Below are positions 55,390 through 64,000 of a DNA stretch of 64,000 nt, piece after piece. This DNA comes from Mycobacterium stomatepiae (GTDB lineage Bacteria; Actinomycetota; Actinomycetes; Mycobacteriales; Mycobacteriaceae): contig NZ_AP022587.1 in assembly GCF_010731715.1 (NCBI RefSeq), positions 6,138,001 through 6,202,000 on the forward strand, in the 5' to 3' direction. The first letter of the stretch is position 1. Each line of letters begins with the position of its first letter. Both the position numbers and the translations under genes were made by a program. The notes beneath the pieces were generated by a model, which made no database searches, was not told the origin of the DNA, and saw only the letters and a list, made by a program, of their open reading frames with translations.

Positions 55390-56454
55390 ATGCCCGATTC
55401 GACCGACAACGCGCCTCGCTTTGCGACGCGGTTGACCCGCGAATACGCCCTGCGCTACCCGCTCGTTGGCGCGGGTATGGGATTCATTGCACACGAACGG
55501 CTCGCTGCGGCGGTCACCAACGCCGGCGGATTGGGTGTACTCGGCGCCTCCCCGGATCCTGCCGAAAGCCTGTCCGTGATGGTAGAACGGTTGCGCGCCT
55601 TGACCTCTGGCCCGTTCGGCGTCGATCTCATCTGTGCCAACACGGGGCTCGGCCCGGCCAGCACCGACGAACATGTCGACGAATGCATCCGCCTGAACGT
55701 GCCCCTGGTCGTGTTTCACCACGACCCGCCCCCGGCGCACTGGGTCATGGCGCTGCGCGCGGCGGGAATACGCGTGTGGATGCAGGCGTCGTCACCGGAG
55801 ATTGCCGCAATGGCAATCGGATTCGGCGTCGGCGGAATCGTCGCGCAGGGCAGCGAAGCAGGTGGCCATGCCCGCGGACGCACACCGTTGGACGCGCTGT
55901 TGCGTATCGTCCGGCACAACTGGCCCGACATGCTTCTGCTGGCGGCCGGCGGTATTTCCGACGGTACGGCCGCAGCCGCCGCTCTACGGGCTGGTGCGGA
56001 CGGGGTATGGGTGGGCACCGCCCTGGTCGCCGCGACAGAAGCCAATGCGCATCCCGAGTACCAGCGTCGACTCATCGATATGCCCGGTAAGACGTTGCGT
56101 ACCAGGGCCTTCGGACCTGAGTGGCCCGATCAACCCTACCGGCTTCTGGCGACCCCCGCGGTGCATAGCGCCGAGGCAAGCGCTGCTCAGCACAACGGGA
56201 CCATCGGGCGCACACGACTATTTCCGCACTCGGTCAACCTGCCCTACGACCTGCCGGCGAGGTCGGCGCTGCCCCCGACTCCCGAGACCAGCGGTGATTG
56301 GGAGTCAATGGTCTATCCGGCCGGGCAGGGAGTGGGCGCGGTTCGGCGCATCGCGCCCGCCGCCGAGATCATCGAGCAGATGATGAGCCAGGCGCGCGCA
56401 TATTATTGCCGTCCACGTCAAGGCTCAGCGGGTGGTAATGCCGACATTCAGTAG
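55390..56454 (+). CDS. nitronate monooxygenase (2-nitropropane dioxygenase family)
   Basis: 354 aa. FMN-dependent TIM barrel: YPLVGAGMGFIAHERLAAAVTNAGGLGVLGAS at the N-terminus, VPLVVFHHDPPP, then GVGGIVAQGSEAGGHARGRT (the FMN phosphate and active-site region) and LLAAGGISDGTAAAAALRAGADGVWVGTALVAATEANAHPEYQRRL. It oxidises nitronates such as propionate 3-nitronate or related alkyl compounds. Strong GAGGAGG ribosome-binding site. The end overlaps the start of the VOC remnant. Expression is likely PadR-controlled. Confidence 0.92.
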   Translation: MPDSTDNAPRFATRLTREYALRYPLVGAGMGFIAHERLAAAVTNAGGLGVLGASPDPAESLSVMVERLRALTSGPFGVDLICANTGLGPASTDEHVDECIRLNVPLVVFHHDPPPAHWVMALRAAGIRVWMQASSPEIAAMAIGFGVGGIVAQGSEAGGHARGRTPLDALLRIVRHNWPDMLLLAAGGISDGTAAAAALRAGADGVWVGTALVAATEANAHPEYQRRLIDMPGKTLRTRAFGPEWPDQPYRLLATPAVHSAEASAAQHNGTIGRTRLFPHSVNLPYDLPARSALPPTPETSGDWESMVYPAGQGVGAVRRIAPAAEIIEQMMSQARAYYCRPRQGSAGGNADIQ

Positions 56455-56818
56455 GGTCTCGCACATTTCGTTCTCCGTTCGGGACGCCGAGGTCAGCGCC
56501 CGATGGTGGGCCGCGCTATTAGACCTGACCGAAATCGACCGGGTGGCCGGTGATGGATGGCGCGGGATCTTGCTGATGCATCCGACTACGCGGACCATCA
56601 TCGAGTTCCAGCAGCACGACGCTAATCAGGGTGAGACATTCGATAGACGTTCACAGCTGAGGGTGCTTCGTGTGGCCTGTGCCGGGCGCATGGCGATCGC
56701 CCATCTCAGTTGCGAGTCCGATTGCTACGTGCTGGCCAACATTCGTTGTTTGGTCTGCACACTCGCCCTGCTGTCCATATTTGTCTTAGCGGTGGTTTGG
56801 GTTTGCAGTGGGCCGTGA
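56438..56818 (+). pseudogene. truncated VOC/glyoxalase-fold protein
   Basis: From ATG 56438 (or GTG 56432) the first ~70 residues are a normal VOC half: FSRVSHISFSVRDAEVSARWWAALLDL through IIEFQQHDANQGETFD. The family normally continues with a second half beginning with a DHLGF-like strand. Here the sequence changes abruptly after about 56645 to unrelated, partly hydrophobic residues and ends at 56818. So the second half is missing or replaced. The gene overlaps the nitronate monooxygenase end by 17 bases, suggesting it was once a co-operonic partner. Confidence 0.6.
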
Positions 56819-56832
56819 CTCGGCGCGGGCCG

Positions 56833-58440
56833 TCAGCGGCGCGTATCCGCGCGTGGACACCTGGAATTCTTGATCAGGTCGGCGCCTTTTTCGGCGATCA
56901 TTACCGTCGCCGCGTTGGTGTTCCCACTGATGATTGCGGGCATCACCGACGCGTCAACGACCCGAAGTCCCTCGACGCCGCGAACTTTGAGCTCGGGATC
57001 GACCACGGCGCGTTCGTCGACACCCATCGCGCAGGTACCAACCGCGTGGTATTCGGTCTGCGACCAGTTCCTGGCGTGAGCGGCCAGGGCGGCTTGGTCC
57101 AGATTCACCTCGGTGGGCAGGTTCATGCCTTTGAAGAACTTCCGCAAGGAAGGCTGCTGCGCGATCTCGATCGCCGCGCTCAGGCCTGCGATGGTTTCGT
57201 GAATATCTGCCGGATCGGAGAAGTAGGCGGGATCGATGCGAGGAGGCTTCAGCGGGTCGGCGTGGCCCAGCCAGAGCCGGCCACGGCTGCGCGGGTGGGT
57301 TACGGCGGCGTTCATCGTGAAATTGGACAGCGGCGGGCTGAAGCGGCCATGGTCGACGAATGATGTTGGTCCCCCGATGAATTGGATGTTTGGGATGCCG
57401 TCGCCAGAGGTGGATAGGAATCCGCCGACCTCACCGCCGTTGGAGGCGAAGGGGACACCGCGCCGGTCTTGCCAGATCGCAAGATTTTCCGGGCTAGCCA
57501 TCTCCAGCAGATCCGTCGAACCCTGGGTTGCCCAGACGATCGGGGTCATCGTGTGATCGTGCAGATTCTCCCCGACGCCCGGCACGTCGACTTTCACGTC
57601 GATCCCTAGTGCCCGCAGCGGGTCGGCCGGACCGATGCCCGACAGCAGCAACAGTTGCGAGGAGTTGACGGTACCGCCGGCGAGAATCACCTCGGCCCCG
57701 GCATAGGCGGTCGTCTCTGCGTCAGCGTGCAGGTAGGCCACGCCGGTGGCGCGCGTCCCCGACAAGAGAACCCGGGTGGCAAGCGCGTTGACCCGCACGG
57801 TGAGGTTGGGGCGCCCGAGCGCCGGTCTCAGATAGCCGTCGGCGCCCGACCAGCGCCAACCTTCATGACAGCTGACTTGATAAGCGCCCGAACCGATCTG
57901 GGCGGCACCATTGAAGTCGTCGGTGGTAGCCAGACCCCATTCGCTCGCCGCGCTGATCCAATTGTGCGAAAGCTCATGCGTGAACATCCGGTCCTCGACG
58001 TGTAGGGGACCGCTCTGACCGTGCAGCGGTTCGCCGAGTCTGCTGTTGTTCTCTGCCTTGATGAAATAGGGCAGCACGCTGTCGTAATCCCAACCAGCGC
58101 AGCCGCGTTCGCTCCAGCCGTCGAAGTCGGAGCGGTCGCCGCGGATGTAGACCATCAGATTGATCGAGGATGAACCACCCAGCGTCTTGCCGCGCGGGTA
58201 GGCCATTGATCCCTGATAGTTCGTCTGCGGTTCGAGGCGATAATCCCAGTCGACTTCCGTCCCGAATAGGGAACTGAAGATGGCGGGGACCCGAATTGCG
58301 TCCTGGGTGTCCTCGGGGCCTGCCTCCAGTAAGAGCACTTGAACCGACGGGTCTTCGGACAATCGATTGGCCAGCACGCACCCGGCGCTACCGGCTCCGA
58401 CTATCACGTAGTCGAAAGAATTTTGCGGTGAAGATGTCAT
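56833..58440 (-). CDS. GMC-family flavin oxidoreductase (choline/alcohol dehydrogenase-like)
   Basis: 535 aa, normal for the family. The FAD fold VIVGAGSAGCVLANRLSEDP (~residues 12-30), the GMC signature PRGKTLGGSSSINLMVYIRG and the C-terminal catalytic region WSQTEYHAVGTCAMG (active-site His) with SGNTNAATVMIAEKGADLI (second catalytic Asn) are all intact. It would oxidise a primary alcohol or polyol. A TetR gene is divergent 128 bases away, with a perfect palindrome between them placed to block this promoter. Confidence 0.93.
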   Translation of the reverse strand: MTSSPQNSFDYVIVGAGSAGCVLANRLSEDPSVQVLLLEAGPEDTQDAIRVPAIFSSLFGTEVDWDYRLEPQTNYQGSMAYPRGKTLGGSSSINLMVYIRGDRSDFDGWSERGCAGWDYDSVLPYFIKAENNSRLGEPLHGQSGPLHVEDRMFTHELSHNWISAASEWGLATTDDFNGAAQIGSGAYQVSCHEGWRWSGADGYLRPALGRPNLTVRVNALATRVLLSGTRATGVAYLHADAETTAYAGAEVILAGGTVNSSQLLLLSGIGPADPLRALGIDVKVDVPGVGENLHDHTMTPIVWATQGSTDLLEMASPENLAIWQDRRGVPFASNGGEVGGFLSTSGDGIPNIQFIGGPTSFVDHGRFSPPLSNFTMNAAVTHPRSRGRLWLGHADPLKPPRIDPAYFSDPADIHETIAGLSAAIEIAQQPSLRKFFKGMNLPTEVNLDQAALAAHARNWSQTEYHAVGTCAMGVDERAVVDPELKVRGVEGLRVVDASVMPAIISGNTNAATVMIAEKGADLIKNSRCPRADTRR

Positions 58441-58456
58441 GCGCCGAACGTACCTC

Positions 58457-58472
58457 TATCTGGATACAGATA
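58457..58472. promoter_or_regulatory. candidate TetR operator in the GMC/TetR divergent promoter
   Basis: TATCTGGATACAGATA has perfect 6-bp arms around GATA. It lies 17-32 bases upstream of the GMC oxidoreductase start and about 100 bases before the TetR start, inside the likely promoter of the former. Confidence 0.55.
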
Positions 58473-58568
58473 CAATCAGATGATGACTGCCTTCACATAG
58501 TCTGGCGCTAACAGCGCAGGTTGTCCTAGTCTTTGCATCATGGGACGCGTGCGATCAGAAGGTTTGGA

Positions 58569-59186
58569 ATGAGGGATTACGACGGGAAGACCGCGACGGA
58601 GCGGGTCGCCGAGCGCCGTGCCCGGTTGGTCGACGCGGGCATCGAGTTGTTCGGCGAACAGGGCTACGCCGGCACTTCCATCCGGGCGGTGCTGCGACAA
58701 GCTGGGCTGCGCGATCGTTATTTCGGCGAGAGCTTCGCCGATCTGGACGCGCTGCTGGCTGCCGCCTACGACCAACTCATCGACGAGGAAGTCAGCGTTT
58801 GCCGTGTCGCGATCGACGCCACCAGTGGGGCCTCGGAAGGGGCGCGGGCGATGATCGATGCGATCAGCCGCGCGCTGGACGGTAAGCCCGGCCACGCGCG
58901 CATCAAGCTTCGCGAGGTGTTTGCGGGCGGGCCCATCGTTGCGGTCCAACGCGAGGTAGGGCTTCGCAAACTGGCCCAGCTCGTCGCCGATTTGTTGCCG
59001 GCGGCGGGCGGCGTCGACGACCGCAGACGGTTGTTGCTCGGCGTCGGGGTGGTGGCCGCAGCCGACGCGTACTTACTCGCCTGGCTGGACGGTGAATTAA
59101 AGGTGACGCGTGAAGAAGTGGTCGACCTCGTGACGCAAGTATTCGATTCGCTGGCGGCCGACATGGTGGTCAGCCCGTCGGGATAG
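58569..59186 (+). CDS. TetR-family transcriptional regulator
   Basis: About 205 aa from ATG 58569 (MRDYDGKTATERVAERRARL); ATG/GTG codons further upstream lack TetR features. The helix-turn-helix domain spans ~12-62 (ARLVDAGIELFGEQGYAGTSIRAVLRQAGLRDRYFGESFADLDALL). The ligand domain is helical and ends AADMVVSPSG. It is divergent from the GMC oxidoreductase and probably represses it. The effector, likely the oxidoreductase substrate, is unknown. Confidence 0.88.
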   Translation: MRDYDGKTATERVAERRARLVDAGIELFGEQGYAGTSIRAVLRQAGLRDRYFGESFADLDALLAAAYDQLIDEEVSVCRVAIDATSGASEGARAMIDAISRALDGKPGHARIKLREVFAGGPIVAVQREVGLRKLAQLVADLLPAAGGVDDRRRLLLGVGVVAAADAYLLAWLDGELKVTREEVVDLVTQVFDSLAADMVVSPSG

Positions 59187-59330
59187 CAGTCAGATGGCCG
59201 TCGACTTGCAGCAGGGCGTGGGCTTTCAGCGTCGACTTGGGCGCAGCTAGGGTATTCACCGGCGCGTGTTGTCCACGGTGTGCCAGTATCCCTGGTCCGC
59301 GATCGCGCCAGTGGCGGTTGCAAACGCTCG

Positions 59331-60185
59331 TCAGTAACCGATCGACGCCAGGCAGGAACCGCGTGGTTCTTGGTAGTACCCCAGCGCCATCAGGTTCAGC
59401 ATGTAGACGACGCGCAAACCGTGGTCGAAACACCATCGCAAAAGCTCCGCGTTGCGCAACGGAACAAGAAATCCATTCCAGGAGAACGCGTTTGCGTCGG
59501 CGATCAACGCCATCAGATCTTCGTTGCTCACGGCAACAGAGTGGCCGGTGAAACCGACGTCGGTCGTGTACGCGGTGATCTGGCCGTCGCGTTCGACGAC
59601 CTTTGCCGATCCGTGCGCGATCGCATCGCGCAGTTCGCCACTGCGGTCGTGGCCGTGCACCTGTAGACAGAGTTTGTCGCAGTCGGCCAAATCCGCTTCG
59701 TGGGCCGCGCGCACGTCGAATCCGCTGATCTGCATCGACAGGGGTTTGCCTTGGATTGCGGCGAGGGGTTCACGGACCTGGAAGCCGAGCTTGGTGTAAA
59801 GGCTCATCGAACGGTTGTGATATGCGACCTGTACCAGCCGCACTCCCAATGCCTGCTGCTCGGCGCTTCGGTCCAGCACGGCCTGCATCAAGGCGCGGCC
59901 GACGCCGCTGTCCTGGACATCGGTGGCCACGCTGACCGGGCCCACGCCGAAGATTGCCGAACGTTCGTCGAGAAAATTGCTACCAACGACCCGATCGTCG
60001 GATTCGGCTACGACGCTGAAGTATCCGGGGTGCGGCTGTAACGCCGCGACGAGATCATGGGCTTGCTGCACCGAGCGGAAATCCGACGGAAAGTTGTGCC
60101 GGGCAGCGATCGCGTTGAAAGCCTTGTAGCAGATGCGCGCGCCCTCGTTGGCGTCCGCCTGCGTCATGGGGCGTATGCGGGTCAT
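59331..60185 (-). CDS. GNAT acetyltransferase (two GNAT-like halves)
   Basis: About 284 aa from ATG 60185 (MTRIRPMTQADANEGARI). The first half has a standard acetyl-CoA site (VATDVQDSGVGRALMQAVLDRS, then YHNRSMSLYTKLGFQVREPLAAIQG). The second half (from ISGFDVRAAHEADLADCDKLCLQVHGHDRSGELRDAI) is a degenerate GNAT-like domain. Double-GNAT proteins of this size occur in actinobacteria; substrates are unknown. It converges on the TetR gene with ~145 bases between ends. Confidence 0.85.
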   Translation of the reverse strand: MTRIRPMTQADANEGARICYKAFNAIAARHNFPSDFRSVQQAHDLVAALQPHPGYFSVVAESDDRVVGSNFLDERSAIFGVGPVSVATDVQDSGVGRALMQAVLDRSAEQQALGVRLVQVAYHNRSMSLYTKLGFQVREPLAAIQGKPLSMQISGFDVRAAHEADLADCDKLCLQVHGHDRSGELRDAIAHGSAKVVERDGQITAYTTDVGFTGHSVAVSNEDLMALIADANAFSWNGFLVPLRNAELLRWCFDHGLRVVYMLNLMALGYYQEPRGSCLASIGY

Positions 60186-60345
60186 CTGGTGTCCTTTATC
60201 CGTCGCCAGCACTAACGACGTAGCCTACCTAGTTGACCGGCAGCTAAACACCCTGCGGCTGAAAGGCTTACGCTTCCAGTAAGGAGCGAGTGTCTTTCAG
60301 GGAAGCGAAAACACAAGGGGGAGAGCCCGGTACGTGAGGAGGTGC

Positions 60346-60854
60346 CTAACCGCCGATTACGAAGCAGCGACCACTGCTCGTCGCAAGCAGGACCTCTTGG
60401 ACCGCGGACTTGTCGATCGTCGAGAATTCGAAGCGATGGGTTTGTTGGCCGGCCTCGATGGCAGCATCCTGAGACTCGTTGGTGCCGTCCTTCTTACGCA
60501 CGATCGCAGTGACCTTGTCCGGCTTCGACAGATTCTGCGGCTCGTGGAAATACCAAATCTCGATACCCGCTCCGGCTGAATTCGCTTGCCAGCCATCGGG
60601 TAGTAACACGCCGGGTTGCCCTCGGCGTCCGGCGGAGGCGGTGTGCAGATCGATAAGCCGACGCAATCGGGCGCTGCGCTGGTCGTTCCCGCCGGCACAA
60701 CGGTCGTGGCGGGGGCAACGGTGGTGCTGCTGCTAGCCACGGGTTTCGCTGAGCTGGAGCCCGATGTGTTGGGTCCAGAAGCCTGGTGCGAGCCACAGGC
60801 GGTGACGGCAACCCCCAGTGCTATTGCTGCGAGGGGGAACAAGCTGCGAAGCAT
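60346..60854 (-). pseudogene. small lipoprotein with a one-base deletion
   Basis: From ATG 60854 a lipoprotein signal peptide ends in VTAC (Cys20), followed by a Ser/Thr/Pro-rich linker and CVGLSICTPPPPDAEGNPACYY. Just after ACYYP the frame is wrong. The expected DGWQANSAGAGIEIWYFHEPQNLSKPDKVTAIVRKKDG continues in another frame to a stop at 60346, consistent with loss of one C near 60600. With the base restored the protein would be ~169 residues. The family was not identified. Confidence 0.7.
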
Positions 60855-60956
60855 CGTCTTAGGCCTTCTATTAGCGAAGCGGCGTCAGTTGCTGACGAAT
60901 ACAGAGCTAACACTCGACGCGCTCGCATGGCAAGAGGCCCGGCGGTACACCGTCGC

Positions 60957-61463
60957 CTAGGAGTGGTCGGCGATCCAAGTGGTGGTGAAGCGCTGCACCG
61001 CGGGGATGCTCTCAGACAAACCTTCGCCGAGGGTCTTCTCGAGCTTGCCGCCCACCAAGGGGATTTTGACCTGCACTTTGACCGCGAACCGCAACTGGGT
61101 GCCATCGCCGGTCGGTTCCAGCCACGCTTCCGCGCGAGCCCCGCCCACCCCGGGCGAAGTCGAGACGTTGACCTGTCCGAGAACCTGACCGTCATCGGCC
61201 GGTTTCCACGTCTCCTCGTGCACGAGTTTCAGTTCGCCCGGTGCGAATTTGGCGACCGGGCCGGGCAAGAGCTGCCGCCCCAGGTGCTGAGTTACGCGCA
61301 CTGTCACGCTGCCGTCGGGGTCGACATTCAGCGAGTCCAGGGTGGTGGTCTTGGTATCCCCGAGAGCGATCCGGGCCAGCCAATAGTCCTCGCGGCTGAA
61401 CGCCGCGTGGATTTGTCGAACACTGGCAGGCGATTCAGTCACGATGTCGAATGAGCGGGGCAT
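60957..61463 (-). CDS. DUF2505-family protein
   Basis: 168 aa. MPRSFDIVTESPASVRQIHAAFSREDYWLARI opens it, and WIADHS ends it; this fits the DUF2505 actinobacterial family (START/Bet v1-like fold). No export signal, so it is cytosolic. The function is unknown; lipid or polyketide binding is the usual suggestion for the fold. It lies between lipoprotein genes on the same strand without tight spacing. Confidence 0.85.
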   Translation of the reverse strand: MPRSFDIVTESPASVRQIHAAFSREDYWLARIALGDTKTTTLDSLNVDPDGSVTVRVTQHLGRQLLPGPVAKFAPGELKLVHEETWKPADDGQVLGQVNVSTSPGVGGARAEAWLEPTGDGTQLRFAVKVQVKIPLVGGKLEKTLGEGLSESIPAVQRFTTTWIADHS

Positions 61464-61550
61464 AGCAACTCATTCTTACCAAAGTCGCGGCCGACGTGTT
61501 GGGCTTGCTCGAATCGATTGAACGTCAGGGGAACTAGCGCGCGATGACGA

Positions 61551-62305
61551 CTACTGCTTGTCGACTTTGGCAACGATCTGTTTGGCGGCGGTGACACCCG
61601 CGTCACCCGGATCCTTTCCGCACGCCTCGGTGTCAATCACAACGTTGTTCCGAACCGTCAGCGCCCGTTGACAGGTCTGGGACATCGAGTCGGTGCCCTT
61701 GCTCAGACTCACGCTTACGGTAGTGCTGAGTATCCCGTTGGCATTGGAAACCGGTCCCACCTTCCATTGGATGTTCGGGGCGTCCGGTTCGCCGCCGGGA
61801 ACGGTTTCCTGGCGGTTGGCGCAGGTGGGCCAGCGCTGGGCCGAGGTGTTGAAGAAGGCGCTCGCCTGGTCGGCGGACGGAAACAACACCACGAACTGGG
61901 TGACATCGGGGTTCGGATCGTTTGAACCTGGGGGGATGGGCGCGAGGTCACGCTCGCCGTGCACCGCGGTGTTGCCGCTGCCGCCATAGATGGGCGCTAA
62001 GCCCTCGCCGGTGATGAAGAGGCACTCGGCGGGGAACTTGTACCCCTTGGGGAATACCTCGGCGCTTTTGTCCTCTTGCAGCGTGTCGAAGGTCTTGTCG
62101 GCCTTGGAGCCCGTGGCCCCCAGCACGGTGTCGACTTCGGCGGGAGTCAGCAAGAGGTTCGCGAGCGCGGCTTGCGCGAGGGAGGCTTCGATGACGTCGT
62201 GGTTGTGGTCGACGACGAAGCCGTGCCACCCTCGTTGCCACCGCCGCAGGCAGCGACCAATATCCCGGTAGTGGCCACGGCGGCGGCGACTGCAAATTGA
62301 CGCAT
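61551..62305 (-). pseudogene. PknH-sensor-like lipoprotein with a one-base deletion
   Basis: From ATG 62305 a signal peptide (MRQFAVAAAVATTGILVAACGGG) with a lipobox Cys20 is followed by a Ser/Thr linker. Near 62185 the frame breaks: one C of a CCCC run appears lost. The remaining frame (61551-62153) encodes a PknH_C-like sensor domain: LLTPAEVDTVLGATG, CLFITGEG, VVLFPSADQASAFFNTSAQRWPTCANRQ and TCQRALTVRNNVVIDTEACGKDPGD, with four Cys typical of the family. Total length is 755 bases, one short of a multiple of three. The protein would be an exported ligand-binding lipoprotein. Confidence 0.8.
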
Positions 62306-62495
62306 CGTTGGTGCCTTTCCTGCTCGACTCGACAGGGTTCCGCGCGCCCGCGCGTCAGCTATCGACTGATTGTTTGCGGATGGAGCATACGACAGCTGCC
62401 AGCGTCCCGCGGTGTTTGCGGACGGAACGACACGCTCAAAGCTGCCGGTGAGATCGCAGCGTGAACTACCGGATTCGTGCCGGCGGGCGCGGTGC

Positions 62496-63250
62496 CTACT
62501 GTTTGTCGACTTTGCCGGCGATCTGATTGGCGATGTCGATGCCCACGTCTCCGGGGATCGGGCGGCAACCGTCGACGTCGATCGCGATGTTGTTGCGCAC
62601 GGTCAGCGCCCGCTGACAGCTTTTATCGATCGTCTTGCCGTCCTTGGTGAGGCTTATAGACACGGTCGTACTGAGAACTCCGTTGGCATTGGATACCGGT
62701 CCTACTTTCCAACCAAAGCCCGAAGACTTCGCGCTATCGGGGACTGTGCCTTGACGGTTGGCGCAGGCGGGCCAGCGTTGGGCCGAGGTGGTGAAGAAGG
62801 CACTCGCCTGCTGGGCGGACGGGAACATCACCACGTATTGGTTTGCGTCAGGGGTCGAACCATCTGACTCGGGCGAGGGGACGCTGACTCTCTCCCCGCG
62901 AACCCCGGTGTTCCCGCTGTTGGAATACACCGCGCGAGGCCGGGACCGGTGATGTACAAGCATTCGTCGGGGAACCTGAATCCCGGCGGGCCCACGCCCG
63001 CGGTTGGGTCTTCCTGCAACGAGTCGGACACTTTGTCGGTCCGCGAGCCGGTGACTCCCAGGACACCGTCGACGTCGGTCTCGCTGAGCAACAGATCCTG
63101 CAGGCTGCCCGGCGGGAGCGCCTGCTTGGTGGAACTCGACGGGGCCGTCCACGAGGACGTGGTGCCGGTGCCGCCCCCGTTGCTATCGCATCCGGCGATC
63201 AGCATCGCGGCGGCGGCGACCGCGACCAGGGCGGGTAGCTGACGCGTCAT
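62496..63250 (-). pseudogene. PknH-sensor-like lipoprotein, paralogue, with a one-base deletion
   Basis: ATG 63250 begins a lipoprotein signal peptide (MTRQLPALVAVAAAAMLIAGC). Linker and sensor start follow (QDLLLSETDVDGVLGVTG, ECLYITGPGLA). Near 62932-62936 one base is missing, and the rest (AVYSNSGNTGVRGERVSVPS, YVVMFPSAQQASAFFTTSAQRWPACANRQ, SCQRALTVRNNIAIDVDGC) lies in another frame to the stop at 62496. The gene is also 755 bases, exactly like its neighbour, but broken at a different place. Clearly a tandem duplicate of 61551-62305. Confidence 0.8.
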
Positions 63251-63338
63251 TGCGTGCCTTCCTGCTGGAGTCGATTCGGGTGAGCATACGACAGCAGTTG
63301 GCCGCCACCGCAGAACGACCGAGCTGTCAAACTGTGGT

Positions 63339-63707
63339 GTGCCCGAAATCTGCTTCGCCTCGGTAGCGCCGATCGTTCCCGTTCGAGATCTCGACATCGC
63401 GTTGGATCGTTACCGCCGATTGGGGTTCGATGCCCGCGGCTACGACGGGCCTGAGCGCTACGGTTTTGTCGACCGTGGGGCGGTATCGATGCACCTCACC
63501 GAGTGGGCCGAGCATGATCCGCTGCGCACGGCAGCCGGCGTGTACCTCTACGTCAGCGACGCCGACGCCCTCTACGCGGAATGGGCGGCGCTGCAGGATC
63601 TCGGTGGGCGCCTGGTGGAGCCCGCCGATACTCCTTACGGCTTAAGGGAATTCGCGTACATCGATCCCGACGGGACCTTACACCGCGTCGGTTCGCGGGG
63701 AAGTTGA
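63339..63707 (+). CDS. VOC-family (glyoxalase/bleomycin-resistance-like) protein
   Basis: 122 aa from GTG 63339. Two beta-alpha-beta-beta-beta halves: FASVAPIVPVRDLDIALDRYRRLGFDARGYDGPERYGFVDRG and VYLYVSDADALYAEWAALQDLGGRLVEPADTPYGLREFAYIDPDGTLHRVG. The second half ends with the usual FAYIDPDG strand. Relatives act as drug-binding resistance proteins or small metal enzymes; the first metal-ligand His (SMHLTE) is present. It overlaps the end of the DMT transporter on the other strand. Confidence 0.85.
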   Translation: MPEICFASVAPIVPVRDLDIALDRYRRLGFDARGYDGPERYGFVDRGAVSMHLTEWAEHDPLRTAAGVYLYVSDADALYAEWAALQDLGGRLVEPADTPYGLREFAYIDPDGTLHRVGSRGS

Positions 63708-64000
63708 TCGCTCGCTCGACGCATCGGTGGTTGGGGATTCGGCGGCCTGGCTGTGTGCGAGCGCCACCGCCGCCGCGATCATCACCGCGACAGACACACC
63801 GAGCGCGACCATGCCGATGTGGTCGGTGCTCAACGTCTCGCCCAGCACGGTGATGCCAAGCACCGAGCCGACGAGCGGCTCGGCGACCGTCACCGCGGGC
63901 AGTGACGCGGTCAGCGGTCCGGCCCGAAACGCGGACTGCTCCCAGGCCGTCGCGGCGATTCCGATCACCGCCCACACGTAGAACTCGGGCGTCCGCAACA
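63678..64000 (-). CDS. DMT/EamA transporter, C-terminal part (continues beyond the window)
   Basis: The last ~107 residues of a drug/metabolite transporter. AFRAGPLTASLPAVTVAEPLVGSVLGITVLGETLS is the classic second EamA repeat (PAVTVAEPLVGSVLGI, LGE). TM spans follow, and a cytosolic polar tail ends it. The N-terminal half lies to the right of the window. It overlaps the VOC gene end by about 30 bases. Confidence 0.85.
   Translation of the reverse strand, partial: LRTPEFYVWAVIGIAATAWEQSAFRAGPLTASLPAVTVAEPLVGSVLGITVLGETLSTDHIGMVALGVSVAVMIAAAVALAHSQAAESPTTDASSERSTSPRTDAV

Overview
The window is high-GC, gene-dense actinobacterial DNA and almost certainly comes from a non-tuberculous Mycobacterium. 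The reasons are a full-length HtpG very close to the M. tuberculosis protein, a FadA6-like thiolase, TIGR00027-type SAM methyltransferases, DUF3556 and DUF2505 proteins, PknH-sensor-like lipoproteins, many acyl-CoA enzymes and frequent GTG starts. I saw no rRNA, tRNA, insertion sequence, prophage or CRISPR.

Layout. 1-1.7 kb: the end of an unidentified gene and two convergent paralogous membrane proteins. 1.9-11.7 kb: lipid catabolism. A SnoaL/crotonase fusion, an acyl-CoA dehydrogenase and a phytoene-desaturase-like oxidoreductase form one operon. A thiolase and a second acyl-CoA dehydrogenase form another. A MaoC-like protein and three TetR regulators, two of them close paralogues, surround them. 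12-14.6 kb: an aldehyde dehydrogenase and a LacI repressor with matching operator-like sites. 14.8-16.1 kb: two exported proteins. 16.3-20.7 kb: a 1376-aa kinase/receiver/PP2C phosphatase/ATPase protein coupled to a STAS protein. 20.8-24.9 kb: an S51 peptidase, a membrane protein behind two operator-like repeats, an MFS transporter with a C-terminal ABM-like domain, and an acetyltransferase.

25.2-29.3 kb holds a tiny Gly-rich repeat ORF and the two genes for the osmolyte N-acetylglutaminylglutamine amide (NAGGN). 29.7-38.8 kb is one giant gene for a SARP/BTAD regulator with cyclase, STAND ATPase and TPR regions and a long C-terminal array of NTF2-like repeats. 38.9-46 kb holds small exported proteins (two with GPG-repeat tails), three methyltransferases and a glycosyltransferase. 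46-48.4 kb: a thioesterase and an acyl-CoA ligase. 49-51 kb: htpG. 51-60 kb: DUF3556, an MFS transporter, a PadR/nitronate monooxygenase pair, a GMC oxidoreductase/TetR pair and an acetyltransferase. 60-64 kb: lipoproteins, DUF2505, a VOC protein and a DMT transporter that runs off the edge.

A striking feature is the number of genes broken by one small lesion: an in-frame amber in the thiolase, paired compensating indels in the NAGGN synthetase and in the giant regulator, single-base deletions in the acyl-CoA ligase and in three nearby lipoproteins, a truncated VOC gene, and a methyltransferase that has lost its SAM motif I. Several indels lie in short homopolymers, so sequencing error must be excluded before this is read as gene decay.
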